A model generated the notes under the pieces. That model was not told the DNA's origin. It ran no database searches and was given only the letters and a program-made list of their open reading frames with translations. The position numbers were made by a program, and so were the translations under genes. From an uncultured Alphaproteobacteria bacterium (lineage in GTDB: Bacteria; Pseudomonadota; Alphaproteobacteria; RF32; CAG-239), in contig CAKQUG010000005.1 in the NCBI GenBank assembly GCA_934277545.1, forward strand, positions 95,558-159,557: a stretch of DNA of 64,000 nt, written 5' to 3'. Positions within the stretch are counted from its first letter, which is position 1. Each line of letters opens with the position of its first letter. Positions 26,051-35,931 of this stretch are shown piece after piece.

Positions 26051-26082
26051 CAAAGCTCCGCTATTCGGATAACGGAGCTTTG
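26051..26082. terminator. hairpin downstream of tkt
   Basis: CAAAGCTCCG pairs perfectly with CGGAGCTTTG around a 12-base loop, 20 bases past the tkt stop codon. On the minus strand no T run follows; on the plus strand TCTTTTATTTTT follows. It may act as 3' end structure for tkt or as a second stop for plus-strand transcription. Confidence 0.55.
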
Positions 26083-26102
26083 TCTTTTATTTTTGCGAAG
26101 AA

Positions 26103-28067
26103 TTAAATAAGTTCACGCACTTTTTTAACCACATTTTCGGCTGTAACACCAAAATGTTTATAAACTTCATCGCCCTTACCTGAAGCACCGAAACTGTTTA
26201 AGCCAATCACATTTTCACCGGTGCCGGTATAACGTTCCCAACCATAAACGGCGGCGGCCTCAACGGCAACTCTAGGAGCTTTGCCCAATACCGAGCGCTT
26301 ATAGTCTTCCGGCTGTTGGTCAAACAATTCGCAGCATGGCATAGAAACCACGTTTACTTCAATTCCGCTTTCACGCAGCTGTTTTTGCGCTTCCACCGCC
26401 AAGGAAACCTCTGTTCCTGTGGCGATAATCGTGGCTTGCGGTTCGCGCTGTGCCTTAGAGATAACATAGCCGCCGCGTTTGCTCAAATTTTCAGCGGAAT
26501 CTGTGCGCAAAGTCGGCACACCTTGGCGGGATAGCGCCAAAATGCTCGGCGTTTTTTCGCTTTCCAAGGCAATTTCCCAGGCTTCGGCCGTTTCCACCAC
26601 ATCGCACGGACGGAAAGTGTAAATATTCGGCATTGCGCGGTAAGAAGCCAGATGTTCAATCGGCTGATGCGTCGGCCCGTCTTCGCCCACACCGATAGAA
26701 TCGTGCGTCAAAACATAAACCACGCGCAGTCCCATCAGCGCCGCCAAGCGCATGGACGGACGCAAATAGTCAGAAAACACAAAGAATGTTCCACCGTAAG
26801 GAATAACACCGCCGTGCAGAGCCATGCCGTTCATAATCGCGCCCATGGCGTGCTCGCGGATACCATACATAACATTGTTGCCGTTATAGTCAGCGGCGGT
26901 AATGGTTTTCATACCGTTGACAAAAGTCAGGTTTGACGCCGCTAAATCGGCAGAACCGCCGATAATTTGCGGAATACGTCCAATAATATTTTCCAAGCAA
27001 AGCTGCGAAGCCTTGCGAGTGGCAACAGCTGTCTGCTCTTTAATAGTCTTCTTTTTCAGTTCGTTTAAATCTTTATTCCAATTTTCCGGCAGCTTATCAT
27101 TGATATAATCAATAAATTTTTGGTTGTTTTCAGCTTTTTTCTGCCATTCGGCATACTGAGCCGCCGAACGCTGCCCGGCCGCACGCCAAGCCGCCATGAT
27201 TTCGGTCGGAACTTCAAACGGAGCCGCTGTCCAGCCTAAATTTTGACGCATAGCTTCCAATTCTTCGGCACCCAACGGAGAACCGTGAACTTTTGAAGTG
27301 CCCTGTTTGTGCGGCGCGCCGAAACCGATAGTCGTCTTGCAGGCAATCAAAGTCGGCTTGTCGGATTTTTGCGCCTGTTCTATAGCAGCGGATATTTCTT
27401 CATGATTGCGCCCATCCACGCTGATTGTGTTCCAGCCCACCGCTTTAAAACGCGCGATTTGGTCTGTGCCGTTCGCCATATCGACAGTGCCGTCAATCGT
27501 GATATTGTTGTTATCCCAAAATACAATCAGCTTGTTCAATTTCCATAAGCCGGCGAGCGAAATCGCTTCTTCGGAAATACCTTCCATTAAGCAGCCGTCG
27601 CCGCAGATAACATAGGTGTAGTGATTACATAAGTCAGCACCAAATTCAGCGTTGATACGGCGTTCGGCCAATGCCATGCCGACGGCGGAAGAAATACCCT
27701 GACCTAAAGGTCCGGTAGTCATATCTATACCGGCTAAATGTCCGTATTCAGGGTGTCCGGCGGTTTTGGAACCCAGCTGGCGGAAGTTCTTTATATCATC
27801 TAAAGTAATGTCATTATAACCCAGCAAATAAAACAGCGAATACAACAGCATAGAGCCGTGCCCGGCCGACAAAACAAAACGGTCGCGGTCAAACCAGCGC
27901 GGAGCAGCCGGATTGATTTTGATATATCTGCCGAATAACACGGCGGCGACATCAGCCATGCCCAAAGGCATTCCCGGGTGTCCGGATTTGGCTTTTTCAA
28001 TAGCGTCGGCGCTCAAAAAGCGGATAGCGTTCGCCATTTGCTGTAATTTATGCTGTTCTGTATTCAT
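26103..28067 (-). CDS. tkt: transketolase
   Basis: 654 residues, normal length. TPP-dependent transfer of two-carbon units in the non-oxidative pentose phosphate pathway. Domain 1 has HGSMLLYSLFYLLGY, the TPP motif GDGCLMEGISEEA...DNNITIDG, and SKVHGSPLG. The pyrimidine domain has GIREHAMGAIMNGMALHGG and THDSIGVGEDGPTHQP with catalytic His. The C-terminal domain ends FGASGKGDEVYKHFG. It starts 10 bases after the stop of the RNA methyltransferase gene, in the same direction. Confidence 0.96.
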   Translation of the reverse strand: MNTEQHKLQQMANAIRFLSADAIEKAKSGHPGMPLGMADVAAVLFGRYIKINPAAPRWFDRDRFVLSAGHGSMLLYSLFYLLGYNDITLDDIKNFRQLGSKTAGHPEYGHLAGIDMTTGPLGQGISSAVGMALAERRINAEFGADLCNHYTYVICGDGCLMEGISEEAISLAGLWKLNKLIVFWDNNNITIDGTVDMANGTDQIARFKAVGWNTISVDGRNHEEISAAIEQAQKSDKPTLIACKTTIGFGAPHKQGTSKVHGSPLGAEELEAMRQNLGWTAAPFEVPTEIMAAWRAAGQRSAAQYAEWQKKAENNQKFIDYINDKLPENWNKDLNELKKKTIKEQTAVATRKASQLCLENIIGRIPQIIGGSADLAASNLTFVNGMKTITAADYNGNNVMYGIREHAMGAIMNGMALHGGVIPYGGTFFVFSDYLRPSMRLAALMGLRVVYVLTHDSIGVGEDGPTHQPIEHLASYRAMPNIYTFRPCDVVETAEAWEIALESEKTPSILALSRQGVPTLRTDSAENLSKRGGYVISKAQREPQATIIATGTEVSLAVEAQKQLRESGIEVNVVSMPCCELFDQQPEDYKRSVLGKAPRVAVEAAAVYGWERYTGTGENVIGLNSFGASGKGDEVYKHFGVTAENVVKKVRELI

Positions 28068-28076
28068 TTTTTTCTC

Positions 28077-29213
28077 CTATAATTTTTCAAATAAAGCGAC
28101 TAATTCGCTGTGCGTTGAATAAACAAATTGGTCGACAAGTGTTATTTCTATAACACGATAGCCGCCGGAAATCAATGTATTTGCATCATTTACAAACGTG
28201 TGCGGATTGCATGATACGGCAATAACTTTTTGCGGCTTATCCTCGTCCGGCATAGAGGCCAGCTGCGCAGTTTGGGCGGCAGCTCCGGCACGCGGAGGGT
28301 CAAATACCACAATGTCAAATCCTTTCAGTTCACTGCCGTCAAGCGGATATTTAAACAGATTTTTGCGGCAGATTTTAATATTGGGAATAGTATTATGATT
28401 GACTGATTTTTGAAAACCCTCAAGTAATTCATCAGAAGAATCAACCGCAGTTATCTTATTTTTTAAATTTGCCGCCAGCGGATAAGAAAACGTTCCGACA
28501 CCGCAGAATAAATCGGCAATACTGCCTTGCGAACCGCCGATATATTTCAGCACCAAATTTATCAACGCCTGTTCGCCGGCATCAGAAGCTTGCAAAAATG
28601 TTCCGGCCGGGATAAACACCTGATAGCCGCCGATATTCAAATACGGACGATTTTTTTCTATTATCGTTTCCGGTTTACCGCTGCCGACTTGCACCGAAAC
28701 CCGGGCGACATCTTCCAAACCGTTGGCAAAATCGCACAAAGCCATGCGGTGTTCCAAACCTAAAGGCTCGTTTATCTCCAGCAGCACATCCACGCCGTTC
28801 ACGGCTTCGGTCAGCCAAATATCACCGCTGCCGACATTATAGGTACGGAATTTTTTATTTTTAAGCTTTTCCGAAACTTTAATATTGCAAAATTCACGCA
28901 AAAAAATCCGCAGCTGTGGAATAAGGCTGTTAATTTTCACTGTCAGCAAAGGGCAGTTATCCATATTTATAATTTCATGGCTTTTGCTTTCATTAAAGCC
29001 AAGCACCAAATTTCCGCGATTATGCTTAAAAGCCAGCTCGGCGCGGCGGCGTGTTCCGTCGGCAATAAAAACAGGCTCGCCGGTTTTTACGTTTTCTTGA
29101 TTCAGCTGCTGCACAACTTTTTCAAACTGTTCGGTTTTCAGTTTTTGATAATCCTTCAAATTTAAATTGCGATACGGACAGCCGCCGCAAATTTGCTGAT
29201 ATGGACAAGTCAT
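28077..29213 (-). CDS. 23S rRNA (uracil-5-)-methyltransferase, RlmC/RlmD type
   Basis: 378 residues from the ATG with GAGGAAG upstream; the frame can be extended 28 residues into the preceding gene but without a ribosome site. Makes m5U in 23S rRNA with SAM. N-terminal iron-sulfur cysteines CPYQQICGGCPY plus NCPLL, SAM motif ADLFCGVGTFSYPLA, FDPPRAGA, and the catalytic Cys in AVSCNPHTF. There is no N-terminal TRAM domain, so it is nearer RlmC in layout, but RlmC/RlmD cannot be separated by eye. The start is 7 bases past the stop of the GGDEF gene. Confidence 0.85.
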   Translation of the reverse strand: MTCPYQQICGGCPYRNLNLKDYQKLKTEQFEKVVQQLNQENVKTGEPVFIADGTRRRAELAFKHNRGNLVLGFNESKSHEIINMDNCPLLTVKINSLIPQLRIFLREFCNIKVSEKLKNKKFRTYNVGSGDIWLTEAVNGVDVLLEINEPLGLEHRMALCDFANGLEDVARVSVQVGSGKPETIIEKNRPYLNIGGYQVFIPAGTFLQASDAGEQALINLVLKYIGGSQGSIADLFCGVGTFSYPLAANLKNKITAVDSSDELLEGFQKSVNHNTIPNIKICRKNLFKYPLDGSELKGFDIVVFDPPRAGAAAQTAQLASMPDEDKPQKVIAVSCNPHTFVNDANTLISGGYRVIEITLVDQFVYSTHSELVALFEKL

Positions 29214-29220
29214 TTCTTCC

Positions 29221-30885
29221 TCACAAAATTTTATTTTCATAGTTATCCAACAAAGAAATTTCTTCGTTTTCTTCATTTTGAAACACCGGATGAACATTAC
29301 GGCTTTGGTTTGCCGTTTTCTTTTTCATAATTTGCTTTACTTTTTGCTCATCGTAAATTTCCACACGGTTGCGTCCGTTGTTTTTGGCCAAATACATAGC
29401 GTCGTCCACTTGACGCAACAAAACATCCAAACTAGCGGTTTTTTCGGAAGAAACTACGCCGATACTGACAGTAAAATGAAATTTGTCGCCGTTTTCGCTT
29501 TCTATTTCCAAGCCGGCGAGGCTTTGCCGCAAACGCTCGGCCACAACCCTCGCCGACTGAGAATTAGTGTTATCCAAATAAATTACAAATTCTTCACCGC
29601 CGAAACGACAGACAATATCGTCTTCACGCAAATCATTCTGACAGCAGGCAACCAATTCGGTCAAAACTTTATCGCCGGTTTTATGCCCGTAAGTATCGTT
29701 TACATTTTTGAATTTGTCAGCGTCAATCATCAGCAAGCTGAAGTTCTGCTGTTTTTTTAAGGCCTCTTTAATGCGTTCAGGCACCAGTTTTTCAAAATAG
29801 CGGCGGTTCCAAGCCAAAGTAAGCGGGTCGCGTTCGGCTTGAAACTGCAAAGAGGTTTCGCGCGCTTTTCGCAAAGTTATGTTTTGAAACGCCATATATA
29901 ACGCCATTTCATTGTTATAATCAATGGCTTTTGCCGAAACCGAAAGCCAAAACGGCGCAGAACTGATAAGATTGCAAACCATTAAATCAAAGTCTTGCAC
30001 TTCATGTTCTTTTTCTAATTTTTCTAAAAAAGCCTTACGGTTTTCTTCATCCACAAAAAAGTCTTTCAGCTTAAAATAGCCGCATTCTTTTTTGGTTATG
30101 CCGAACAGCTCGCCGGCTTTGTTATTGATGAGCAAAATTTTGTCGCCGGTGATTTTGGAAATGATAATCGGGAAAGGCGATGAATCTATCATTGCCGCCA
30201 TCTGCAAATTGAGTTTATCTATCAAATTCCAGCTTTTTTGCAATTCCTGGCGCAGCATATTGATTTTGATAAAAATAACGGCAGCGGCAAACACATAAAG
30301 CCAAAACCAATTCAAAATATTAAGATTCAGCCAATTATATTTGAAAAAGAAGGTTGAAACAACCAACTTGCCCCACAGCATAAACACAGAGCAAAACAAC
30401 AGGAAATATCCCAAGCTGAAATTGCCGATACAGCGCCGAATCACCACCGCACAAACCAAAGACAAACCAAACAGAATAACTGCAGAATCAAAAATATTTA
30501 CATTGCTTTGGTTATAGTTTAAAAAGCTGTAATAAAGTCCGACGGTCAAGCTCGCCGACACATAAAATGTTAAAATTTCACGGTTTGCCGGCCGGTTGTT
30601 CAGCAATTCGGAAGAAGCATTAAACCAAATAACCGAGGTCAAAAGCGCAATAATCATCCGCACGAAGGCCACAAAGTTATAGTTCAAGCCGATTTTATAG
30701 AGAATATGCTCGTTCGGGGTTAAATAACTGAGAAAAACCACGCACAATCCGCCAAACTGAAACATCAGCAAACCGCGGAAATCCTTAGATGAGCGCACCA
30801 AAAAAGTTGAACCCAAACCGATAAACAGCGATAAAACACCGAATAAAACATTATAACCTGAATAAAATATACTTGAACTAAGCAT
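29221..30885 (-). CDS. membrane-bound PAS-GGDEF diguanylate cyclase
   Basis: 554 residues. Seven or so N-terminal helices (about 1-210) form a membrane sensor region, then a PAS domain (about 220-340, with ALYMAFQNITLRKARE at its end) and a GGDEF domain (about 355-520). The active site is intact (RFGGEEFVIYL), with catalytic-domain text DADKFKNVNDTYGHKTGDKVL. The product-inhibition I-site RxxD (REDD) lies exactly five residues before GGEEF. It should make cyclic di-GMP in response to an unknown signal. A ~40-residue tail follows. It is the first gene of a transcript running into the RNA methyltransferase and tkt. Confidence 0.9.
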   Translation of the reverse strand: MLSSSIFYSGYNVLFGVLSLFIGLGSTFLVRSSKDFRGLLMFQFGGLCVVFLSYLTPNEHILYKIGLNYNFVAFVRMIIALLTSVIWFNASSELLNNRPANREILTFYVSASLTVGLYYSFLNYNQSNVNIFDSAVILFGLSLVCAVVIRRCIGNFSLGYFLLFCSVFMLWGKLVVSTFFFKYNWLNLNILNWFWLYVFAAAVIFIKINMLRQELQKSWNLIDKLNLQMAAMIDSSPFPIIISKITGDKILLINNKAGELFGITKKECGYFKLKDFFVDEENRKAFLEKLEKEHEVQDFDLMVCNLISSAPFWLSVSAKAIDYNNEMALYMAFQNITLRKARETSLQFQAERDPLTLAWNRRYFEKLVPERIKEALKKQQNFSLLMIDADKFKNVNDTYGHKTGDKVLTELVACCQNDLREDDIVCRFGGEEFVIYLDNTNSQSARVVAERLRQSLAGLEIESENGDKFHFTVSIGVVSSEKTASLDVLLRQVDDAMYLAKNNGRNRVEIYDEQKVKQIMKKKTANQSRNVHPVFQNEENEEISLLDNYENKIL

Positions 30886-31022
30886 TTGTTACACCATTTT
30901 TAATAAAATATGTTTTATAATAGCCGCAAAGATTATAAAAACCAACATTATTTTAAAATAATTAGTGAAAAATTTTTTTTATTGCGCTAAGTTTAAGTTA
31001 TCGGACACAGTGGGAGAAAAAA

Positions 31023-32213
31023 ATGACATATACGGCTCCGGACCATTACAGCTATAAATTTAAGTTTGATATAGAAAAACTGCCGGCTTCGCAAAAAGAC
31101 AGAATTCCTTGCCGCTTGGCGGTGTGGGGTATTTTTTTCGGCTTGGTGTTTACGGCGCTGGGACTTTTTGAAGCGGCGGCATATTTTTTTGAGCCCGCCG
31201 ATACAAATTATAATTTCAACCTGCCGGAACAAGGCGGAAATACGGATATAGGTCCGTTGCGCTATTCTTTTGACGTGTTTGTCTTTTTGTTCGGTATCGT
31301 AATTATATCCTTGTCGGCGGCGGCAATGATGAGATATAAAAAAATCTTTTTTGACGGTGATAAAATCAGAATTATCCACAAGCCTTTGTTTGGCGAAAAA
31401 CAGATTGAGATTGAAAACTTATATAACTATTTGGGCGTGCTGTTCAAGGTGGAATATTATCAGCTGGGACTAATCAACCGCAACCGCTATATAATAGAAT
31501 TATATCACGCCGACAAAAACAAGCGTGTTCCCCTCTATATCAGCACCAGCGGCAAAAATATTCGGAAAATTTGGGAATATTATGCCGCCAAGCTCAAAAT
31601 GCCGGCGCTGTTTTTAACCGATAAAGGCTTAATTTCCCGCAACCATACCGAGCTGAACAAAACACTGAAAGAAATGGCAAAAAAATGGCAGCTGAAAGCA
31701 CTGTATCAAGATGTGCAGATTGAGCCGGAATCGGTAAAATGCAAAGTAAAAAACAACAAAACCATTGTTAAGGAAAAACACCTGTTTTTAGACGCCTACA
31801 GCATACTGGCGTGTTTAGGGACCATATTTGTGAGCGGAATTGCAGCAGTTATGCTGTATTTTCATCAAACGGTGCTGCCGTTTTTGGGCGTGTGGTGGTT
31901 CAGTGGAATTTTAGCCTTTTGCACAGCGGTTATTTTGTTTTCGATAGTGTCGATTTTCAGCAAAGACGTGTTGATTGTTACAAAACGCGATATTATTTTA
32001 GGTCATAACATAATGTTTTTACGGATGGACGCCGAATTTTTACCGAAAAATCAAATTGAAGCGGTTGACGTGGGACATAATCCGACAACAGACCGCTATT
32101 ATCTTTCGGTTATTTCGCATAACGGAAGCATGATTTTCGGCAAAAATATGCCGGTTGAAGATTTGCGCTGGGTGCGCGGCTATATTATCCGCGAAATTGT
32201 TAAACAAGATTGA
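31023..32213 (+). CDS. membrane protein of unknown function, two similar halves
   Basis: 396 residues; no family recognised. Two pairs of membrane helices (about 37-56 and 86-106; about 265-285 and 290-315), each followed by a soluble domain. Both soluble parts look like small beta-rich modules: KIFFDGDKIRIIHKPLFGEKQIEIENL after the first pair and VLIVTKRDIILGHNIMFLRMD after the second. This pattern resembles bacterial PH-like membrane proteins, but that is an impression. A good GGGAG site precedes the ATG. Divergent from the GGDEF gene; 71 bases before yfgM, possibly the same transcript. Confidence 0.7.
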   Translation: MTYTAPDHYSYKFKFDIEKLPASQKDRIPCRLAVWGIFFGLVFTALGLFEAAAYFFEPADTNYNFNLPEQGGNTDIGPLRYSFDVFVFLFGIVIISLSAAAMMRYKKIFFDGDKIRIIHKPLFGEKQIEIENLYNYLGVLFKVEYYQLGLINRNRYIIELYHADKNKRVPLYISTSGKNIRKIWEYYAAKLKMPALFLTDKGLISRNHTELNKTLKEMAKKWQLKALYQDVQIEPESVKCKVKNNKTIVKEKHLFLDAYSILACLGTIFVSGIAAVMLYFHQTVLPFLGVWWFSGILAFCTAVILFSIVSIFSKDVLIVTKRDIILGHNIMFLRMDAEFLPKNQIEAVDVGHNPTTDRYYLSVISHNGSMIFGKNMPVEDLRWVRGYIIREIVKQD

Positions 32214-32284
32214 TAAAATAATTTGCTTTATTACGCAATATTTGCTATGGATAAGATAATTTTTGATTTTATGGGGATAAAATT

Positions 32285-33067
32285 ATGAAAAATACAGAGA
32301 AAAAAACAAGAAAACCGGCGGCGAAAAAAAATTCAGCACCTAAAGCCGAAAACAACGCTAAGGCCGTTGCTGCAGCCGCGGTAAAAAACAAAGCCGACGT
32401 AAATCCTGATTTGACCGACGCATTTATTAACGAAGTCAGCGAAGAAGTTAAAAACGATAACTTCAAAGAATTATGGAACCGTTACGGCGTGGCGATTATT
32501 GCCATTGTTGTAATTGCCGTGTGCGGTGCCGTTTCTTTTGAGCGTATAAAAAGCTGGCGTCAGCAACATAATCAAATTGCGACCGAAACTTATATGGATT
32601 CAGCCCGCAAGCAAGACCCTGAAGCCATGATGGCGGCTCTGCAAAAAATCAATCAGAACGACCACGGCATATACGGCGATTTTGCGCGTCTGCAAATTGC
32701 CAACTTGCTGCTTGACCAGCAAAAAGAAGATGAAGGCTTGGCCATGCTGGAATCTTTATCTAAGGACACACAAGTAAATTCAGAAGTTCGTCAGATTGCC
32801 CTGATAAAGTATGCCACCTATAAAGTTGACACTATGTCCAAGCAGGAATTGTCCGATTTATTAAAGCCGGTTTTAGGCGCAAACAATTCTTGGACGCCGA
32901 TGGCAAATGATTTGCTGGCCATGGCGGCAATCCGCGAAGGAGATTTGCAAACCGCCCGCGACATTTACGGCAAATTGCTGACTGTTAAAGATTTGCCGGA
33001 AAGTTTCAAATCTAAAATTCAAGAAATGCTGTCTTCGTTAAACACTGCCGACAGCAGCGCTGAATAA
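32285..33067 (+). CDS. YfgM-like SecYEG-associated TPR protein
   Basis: 260 residues. A Lys/Ala-rich cytoplasmic N-terminus (about 1-60), one membrane helix (about 70-90, YGVAIIAIVVIAVCGAVSF) and a periplasmic TPR-like domain. This is the plan of YfgM, which contacts the translocon and periplasmic chaperones. The position directly before bamB and der is the conserved YfgM-BamB-Der arrangement. The N-terminal extension is longer than in E. coli. Preceded by GGGGATAAAATT. Confidence 0.85.
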   Translation: MKNTEKKTRKPAAKKNSAPKAENNAKAVAAAAVKNKADVNPDLTDAFINEVSEEVKNDNFKELWNRYGVAIIAIVVIAVCGAVSFERIKSWRQQHNQIATETYMDSARKQDPEAMMAALQKINQNDHGIYGDFARLQIANLLLDQQKEDEGLAMLESLSKDTQVNSEVRQIALIKYATYKVDTMSKQELSDLLKPVLGANNSWTPMANDLLAMAAIREGDLQTARDIYGKLLTVKDLPESFKSKIQEMLSSLNTADSSAE

Positions 33068-33090
33068 CTTTATAAATTACAGGTGTGCGA

Positions 33091-34404
33091 ATGTTGAACA
33101 CAAAAGCTAAAGTTTTGACCGGATTGCTGATGAGCGTTGCCCTTACGGCATGTTCCAGCGATAAGGTATTGCCAAAGGGTGAACGTCTTGCGGTTTTGGA
33201 ACCGGTTGCAGCAATTCGTCCTGATGTGGCATCCTCTGCCGCTAAAATAAACACTCCGGCGGCGGTTGCCAATACTGATTGGCAGCAAGAGGGTTTTAAC
33301 GCTCAACACGCGCAGCAAAATTTCAAAGTGGGCACAGCGTTCCAAAAACAATGGGACAGCAGTTTCGGCAAAGGAAGTTCCAAGCGGGAATTTTTAATTT
33401 CTAAGCCGTTAGTAGCCAAAAACAAAGTTTATACCTTAGACGCGGCCGGACTTTTAAGCGCGTTTGACATAAAAAACGGTGATTTGCTGTGGAAAACGAA
33501 ACTACACTCGGAAAATGACAATGTTGACGACATGGCACTGAAGGGCGCCGGCATTGCTTTTAATAACGGCACAATTTATGCCGCGACCGGTTACGGCACA
33601 GTTTATGCCGTGAATGCGCAAAAAGGCGAAATTTTGTGGTCTAAATCATTGCAAACGCCACTCAGAATTGCTCCGATGGCCGCAAACGGCAATGTTTTTG
33701 TGCAAAGCGTGGACAACAAATTTTACGCGCTTAACGCCAAAAACGGCGAAGAACAATGGAAATATGACATTTCAATGGAAAACACCACTTTAGTCGGTGG
33801 CGCACCGGCGGCTTATTCTGCCGATTTAGACATGGTTGTAACAGGTTTTTCCAACGGCGAAATTCAGGCGTTTAACGCCACCTTGGGAACTCCGCTGTGG
33901 TCGGATGTTTTAATTTCTAACCGCCAAGCCTATTCATCCACCTTTTTAGACACCATAAAAGCGGCTCCGGTAATTGAGGGCGAAACGGTATATGCTATTG
34001 GTAACGCCAATGTACTGACAGCTGTCGACATGCGCAGCGGCACCCGCAAATGGGAAAAAGAAGTCGGCAGTGTAAACACTCCGCTTTTGGTCGGCAACAC
34101 GCTGTATGTGATTTCAAACACCAACGACCTGCTGGCCGTAAACAAGGAAAACGGCGATATTTTGTGGGCTACCCCACTGAATTTGGGTGAAAAACCGGCT
34201 GATGTAATGATTTTTAACCCGATTATGCTGGACGGACGTTTGGTCGTGGCGCTTTCCAACGGCAAAGTTTACGCTTATATGCCGCAGACCGGTAAATTGC
34301 TGAATAGCGTTGATTTAGATGAAAAATTAAATTCCGCACCGATTGCCGCCGGCGGATATGTGTTTTTTGTAACGGCGGGAGCCGATTTGATAGCTTATAA
34401 ATAA
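33091..34404 (+). CDS. bamB: outer-membrane assembly lipoprotein BamB
   Basis: 437 residues. Lipoprotein signal MLNTKAKVLTGLLMSVALTAC, Cys21 as the lipidation site. After a ~60-residue linker comes an eight-bladed beta-propeller with repeated PQQ-like blades (GDLLWKTKL, GEILWSKSL, GEEQWKYDI, GTRKWEKEV, GDILWATPL). Part of the BAM complex that inserts outer-membrane beta-barrels. An upstream GTG is in frame but gives no sensible spacing from AGG, so the ATG is preferred. Confidence 0.93.
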   Translation: MLNTKAKVLTGLLMSVALTACSSDKVLPKGERLAVLEPVAAIRPDVASSAAKINTPAAVANTDWQQEGFNAQHAQQNFKVGTAFQKQWDSSFGKGSSKREFLISKPLVAKNKVYTLDAAGLLSAFDIKNGDLLWKTKLHSENDNVDDMALKGAGIAFNNGTIYAATGYGTVYAVNAQKGEILWSKSLQTPLRIAPMAANGNVFVQSVDNKFYALNAKNGEEQWKYDISMENTTLVGGAPAAYSADLDMVVTGFSNGEIQAFNATLGTPLWSDVLISNRQAYSSTFLDTIKAAPVIEGETVYAIGNANVLTAVDMRSGTRKWEKEVGSVNTPLLVGNTLYVISNTNDLLAVNKENGDILWATPLNLGEKPADVMIFNPIMLDGRLVVALSNGKVYAYMPQTGKLLNSVDLDEKLNSAPIAAGGYVFFVTAGADLIAYK

Positions 34405-34415
34405 GGAGATTTAAG

Positions 34416-35804
34416 GTGCTTTCTGTTGCCATTATCGGACGTCCGAATGTTGGAAAATCTACGTTGTTTAACCGCTTAGTCGGCAAAAAATTGGCTATTG
34501 TTCACGATATGCCGGGGGTTACGCGCGACCGTAAAATGGCGCCGGCAAAGTTCAGAGATTTGGAACTACAGCTGATTGACACCGCCGGATACGAATATTC
34601 CACCACCGATAATATGGAAAGCCGGATGTGGCAACAAACTCAAATGGCGATTGCCGAAGCGGATATCTGTTTGTTTTTGTTTGACGCACGCGCCGGGGTT
34701 CAGCCATACGACGAGCAGTTTGCCGATTTGGTACGCCAAACCCATAAACCGGTGATTTTACTGGCCAACAAATGCGAAGGCAAAAAACAAGAGGATGGTA
34801 TTTTTGAAGCCTATAAATTAGGACTGGGCGAACCGATACCTTTTTCGGCAGAACACGGCTTAGGCTTTGAAGATTTATATACTTTACTGCATGAAACAGA
34901 AGAAGAAAAAAACAAACAAGCAGAAGCAGAGCCTAAAACAGCGGTTCTGGGGCAAATTCCCGAAGATTTTTCGGTTGAAGAAGCCAATAAACGCCCGATA
35001 CAGCTGGCTTTTGTCGGACGTCCGAATGTCGGAAAATCAACTTTGGTAAATGCGTTGCTGAATGATGAACGAATGCTGACGGGACCAGAAGCCGGAATGA
35101 CCCGCGACGCCATAACTACGAGCTGGCGATGGAAAGGGCGCAAGTTTAATTTGGTTGACACAGCAGGATTGCGCCGCCAATCTAAAGTCAAAAATTCACT
35201 GGAAAAAATGTCGGTGGAAAGCACTAAGTACGCTGCGGACATGGCGCAAGTCGTGGTGCTGGTTTTGGATGCCGACGCTGTTTTGGAAAAACAGGATTTA
35301 ACTATTGCACGCAGAGTTATTGATGAAGGCAGAGCCTTGGTTATTGCTGTAAATAAATGGGATATAGCCAACCGCAAAGAAGCCATAGAGCAGCTGAATT
35401 ATAAGCTGATGACTTCACTCACGCAGGTTGCCGGCGTGCCTACCGTAACAATTTCTGCTCTCAAAAAAGAAGGCTTGGATAAGCTGATGAGCGCCGTACT
35501 CAAAGTTTATGAGCGCTGGAACACCCGTATTCCGACTGCTCCGCTGAACAAGTGGTTTTCAGATGTACAAGAGCAAAATCCGGCGCCTTTGGGTAAAAAT
35601 AAACGCCGTATTAAGCTGAAATTTATTACTCAGGCAAAATCGCGTCCACCGTCATTTTTTATTTTTTCCAGCAATCCAGAAGGTTTACCGGAATCGTATT
35701 TGCGCTATTTAACCAACAGTTTGCGCGACACCTTTAATTTGGGCGGAATACCTATCCGCATTACGGTTCGCAAATCCGATAATCCGTATGCTGAAAATAA
35801 ATAA
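34416..35804 (+). CDS. der: ribosome biogenesis GTPase Der (EngA)
   Basis: 462 residues with two tandem GTPase domains and a C-terminal KH-like domain, the unique plan of Der, needed for 50S assembly. G domain 1: GRPNVGKST, DTAGYEY, NKCEG. G domain 2: GRPNVGKST, DTAGLRR, NKWD. Start is GTG, with AAGGAG upstream at good spacing. It is 11 bases after bamB. Confidence 0.96.
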   Translation: MLSVAIIGRPNVGKSTLFNRLVGKKLAIVHDMPGVTRDRKMAPAKFRDLELQLIDTAGYEYSTTDNMESRMWQQTQMAIAEADICLFLFDARAGVQPYDEQFADLVRQTHKPVILLANKCEGKKQEDGIFEAYKLGLGEPIPFSAEHGLGFEDLYTLLHETEEEKNKQAEAEPKTAVLGQIPEDFSVEEANKRPIQLAFVGRPNVGKSTLVNALLNDERMLTGPEAGMTRDAITTSWRWKGRKFNLVDTAGLRRQSKVKNSLEKMSVESTKYAADMAQVVVLVLDADAVLEKQDLTIARRVIDEGRALVIAVNKWDIANRKEAIEQLNYKLMTSLTQVAGVPTVTISALKKEGLDKLMSAVLKVYERWNTRIPTAPLNKWFSDVQEQNPAPLGKNKRRIKLKFITQAKSRPPSFFIFSSNPEGLPESYLRYLTNSLRDTFNLGGIPIRITVRKSDNPYAENK

Positions 35805-35817
35805 CGGCTTTTAAAAT

Positions 35818-35846
35818 TTGACATACGCGATTAGTATGCTTAAAAT
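35818..35846 (+). promoter_or_regulatory. strong promoter before the (TC)8 tract and prepilin
   Basis: TTGACA, exactly 17 bases, TAAAAT: one of the best sigma-70 matches in the window. Predicted start near 35853, about 28 bases before an ATG with GAGGAAAG ribosome site. Confidence 0.8.
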
Positions 35847-35880
35847 AAGCGTATTAACAACTTAAAATGAGGAAAGAAAG

Positions 35881-35931
35881 ATGAAAAATAAGCAATCAAA
35901 AGGTCTCTCTCTCTCTCTCTGTAAATCCTAA
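35881..35931 (+). other. short open frame with (TC)8T tract, apparent original start of the prepilin gene
   Basis: ATG with an ideal ribosome site (GAGGAAAG) starts a 16-residue frame, MKNKQSKGLSLSLCKS. Codons 8-13 are a perfect dinucleotide run, (TC)8T at 35904-35920, of the kind that changes length by slippage. The frame is one base out of register with the downstream prepilin; adding one TC unit would join the two frames, but a TAG at 35936-35938 would still stop translation. So the current state reads as an off or decayed gene start. Confidence 0.6.
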
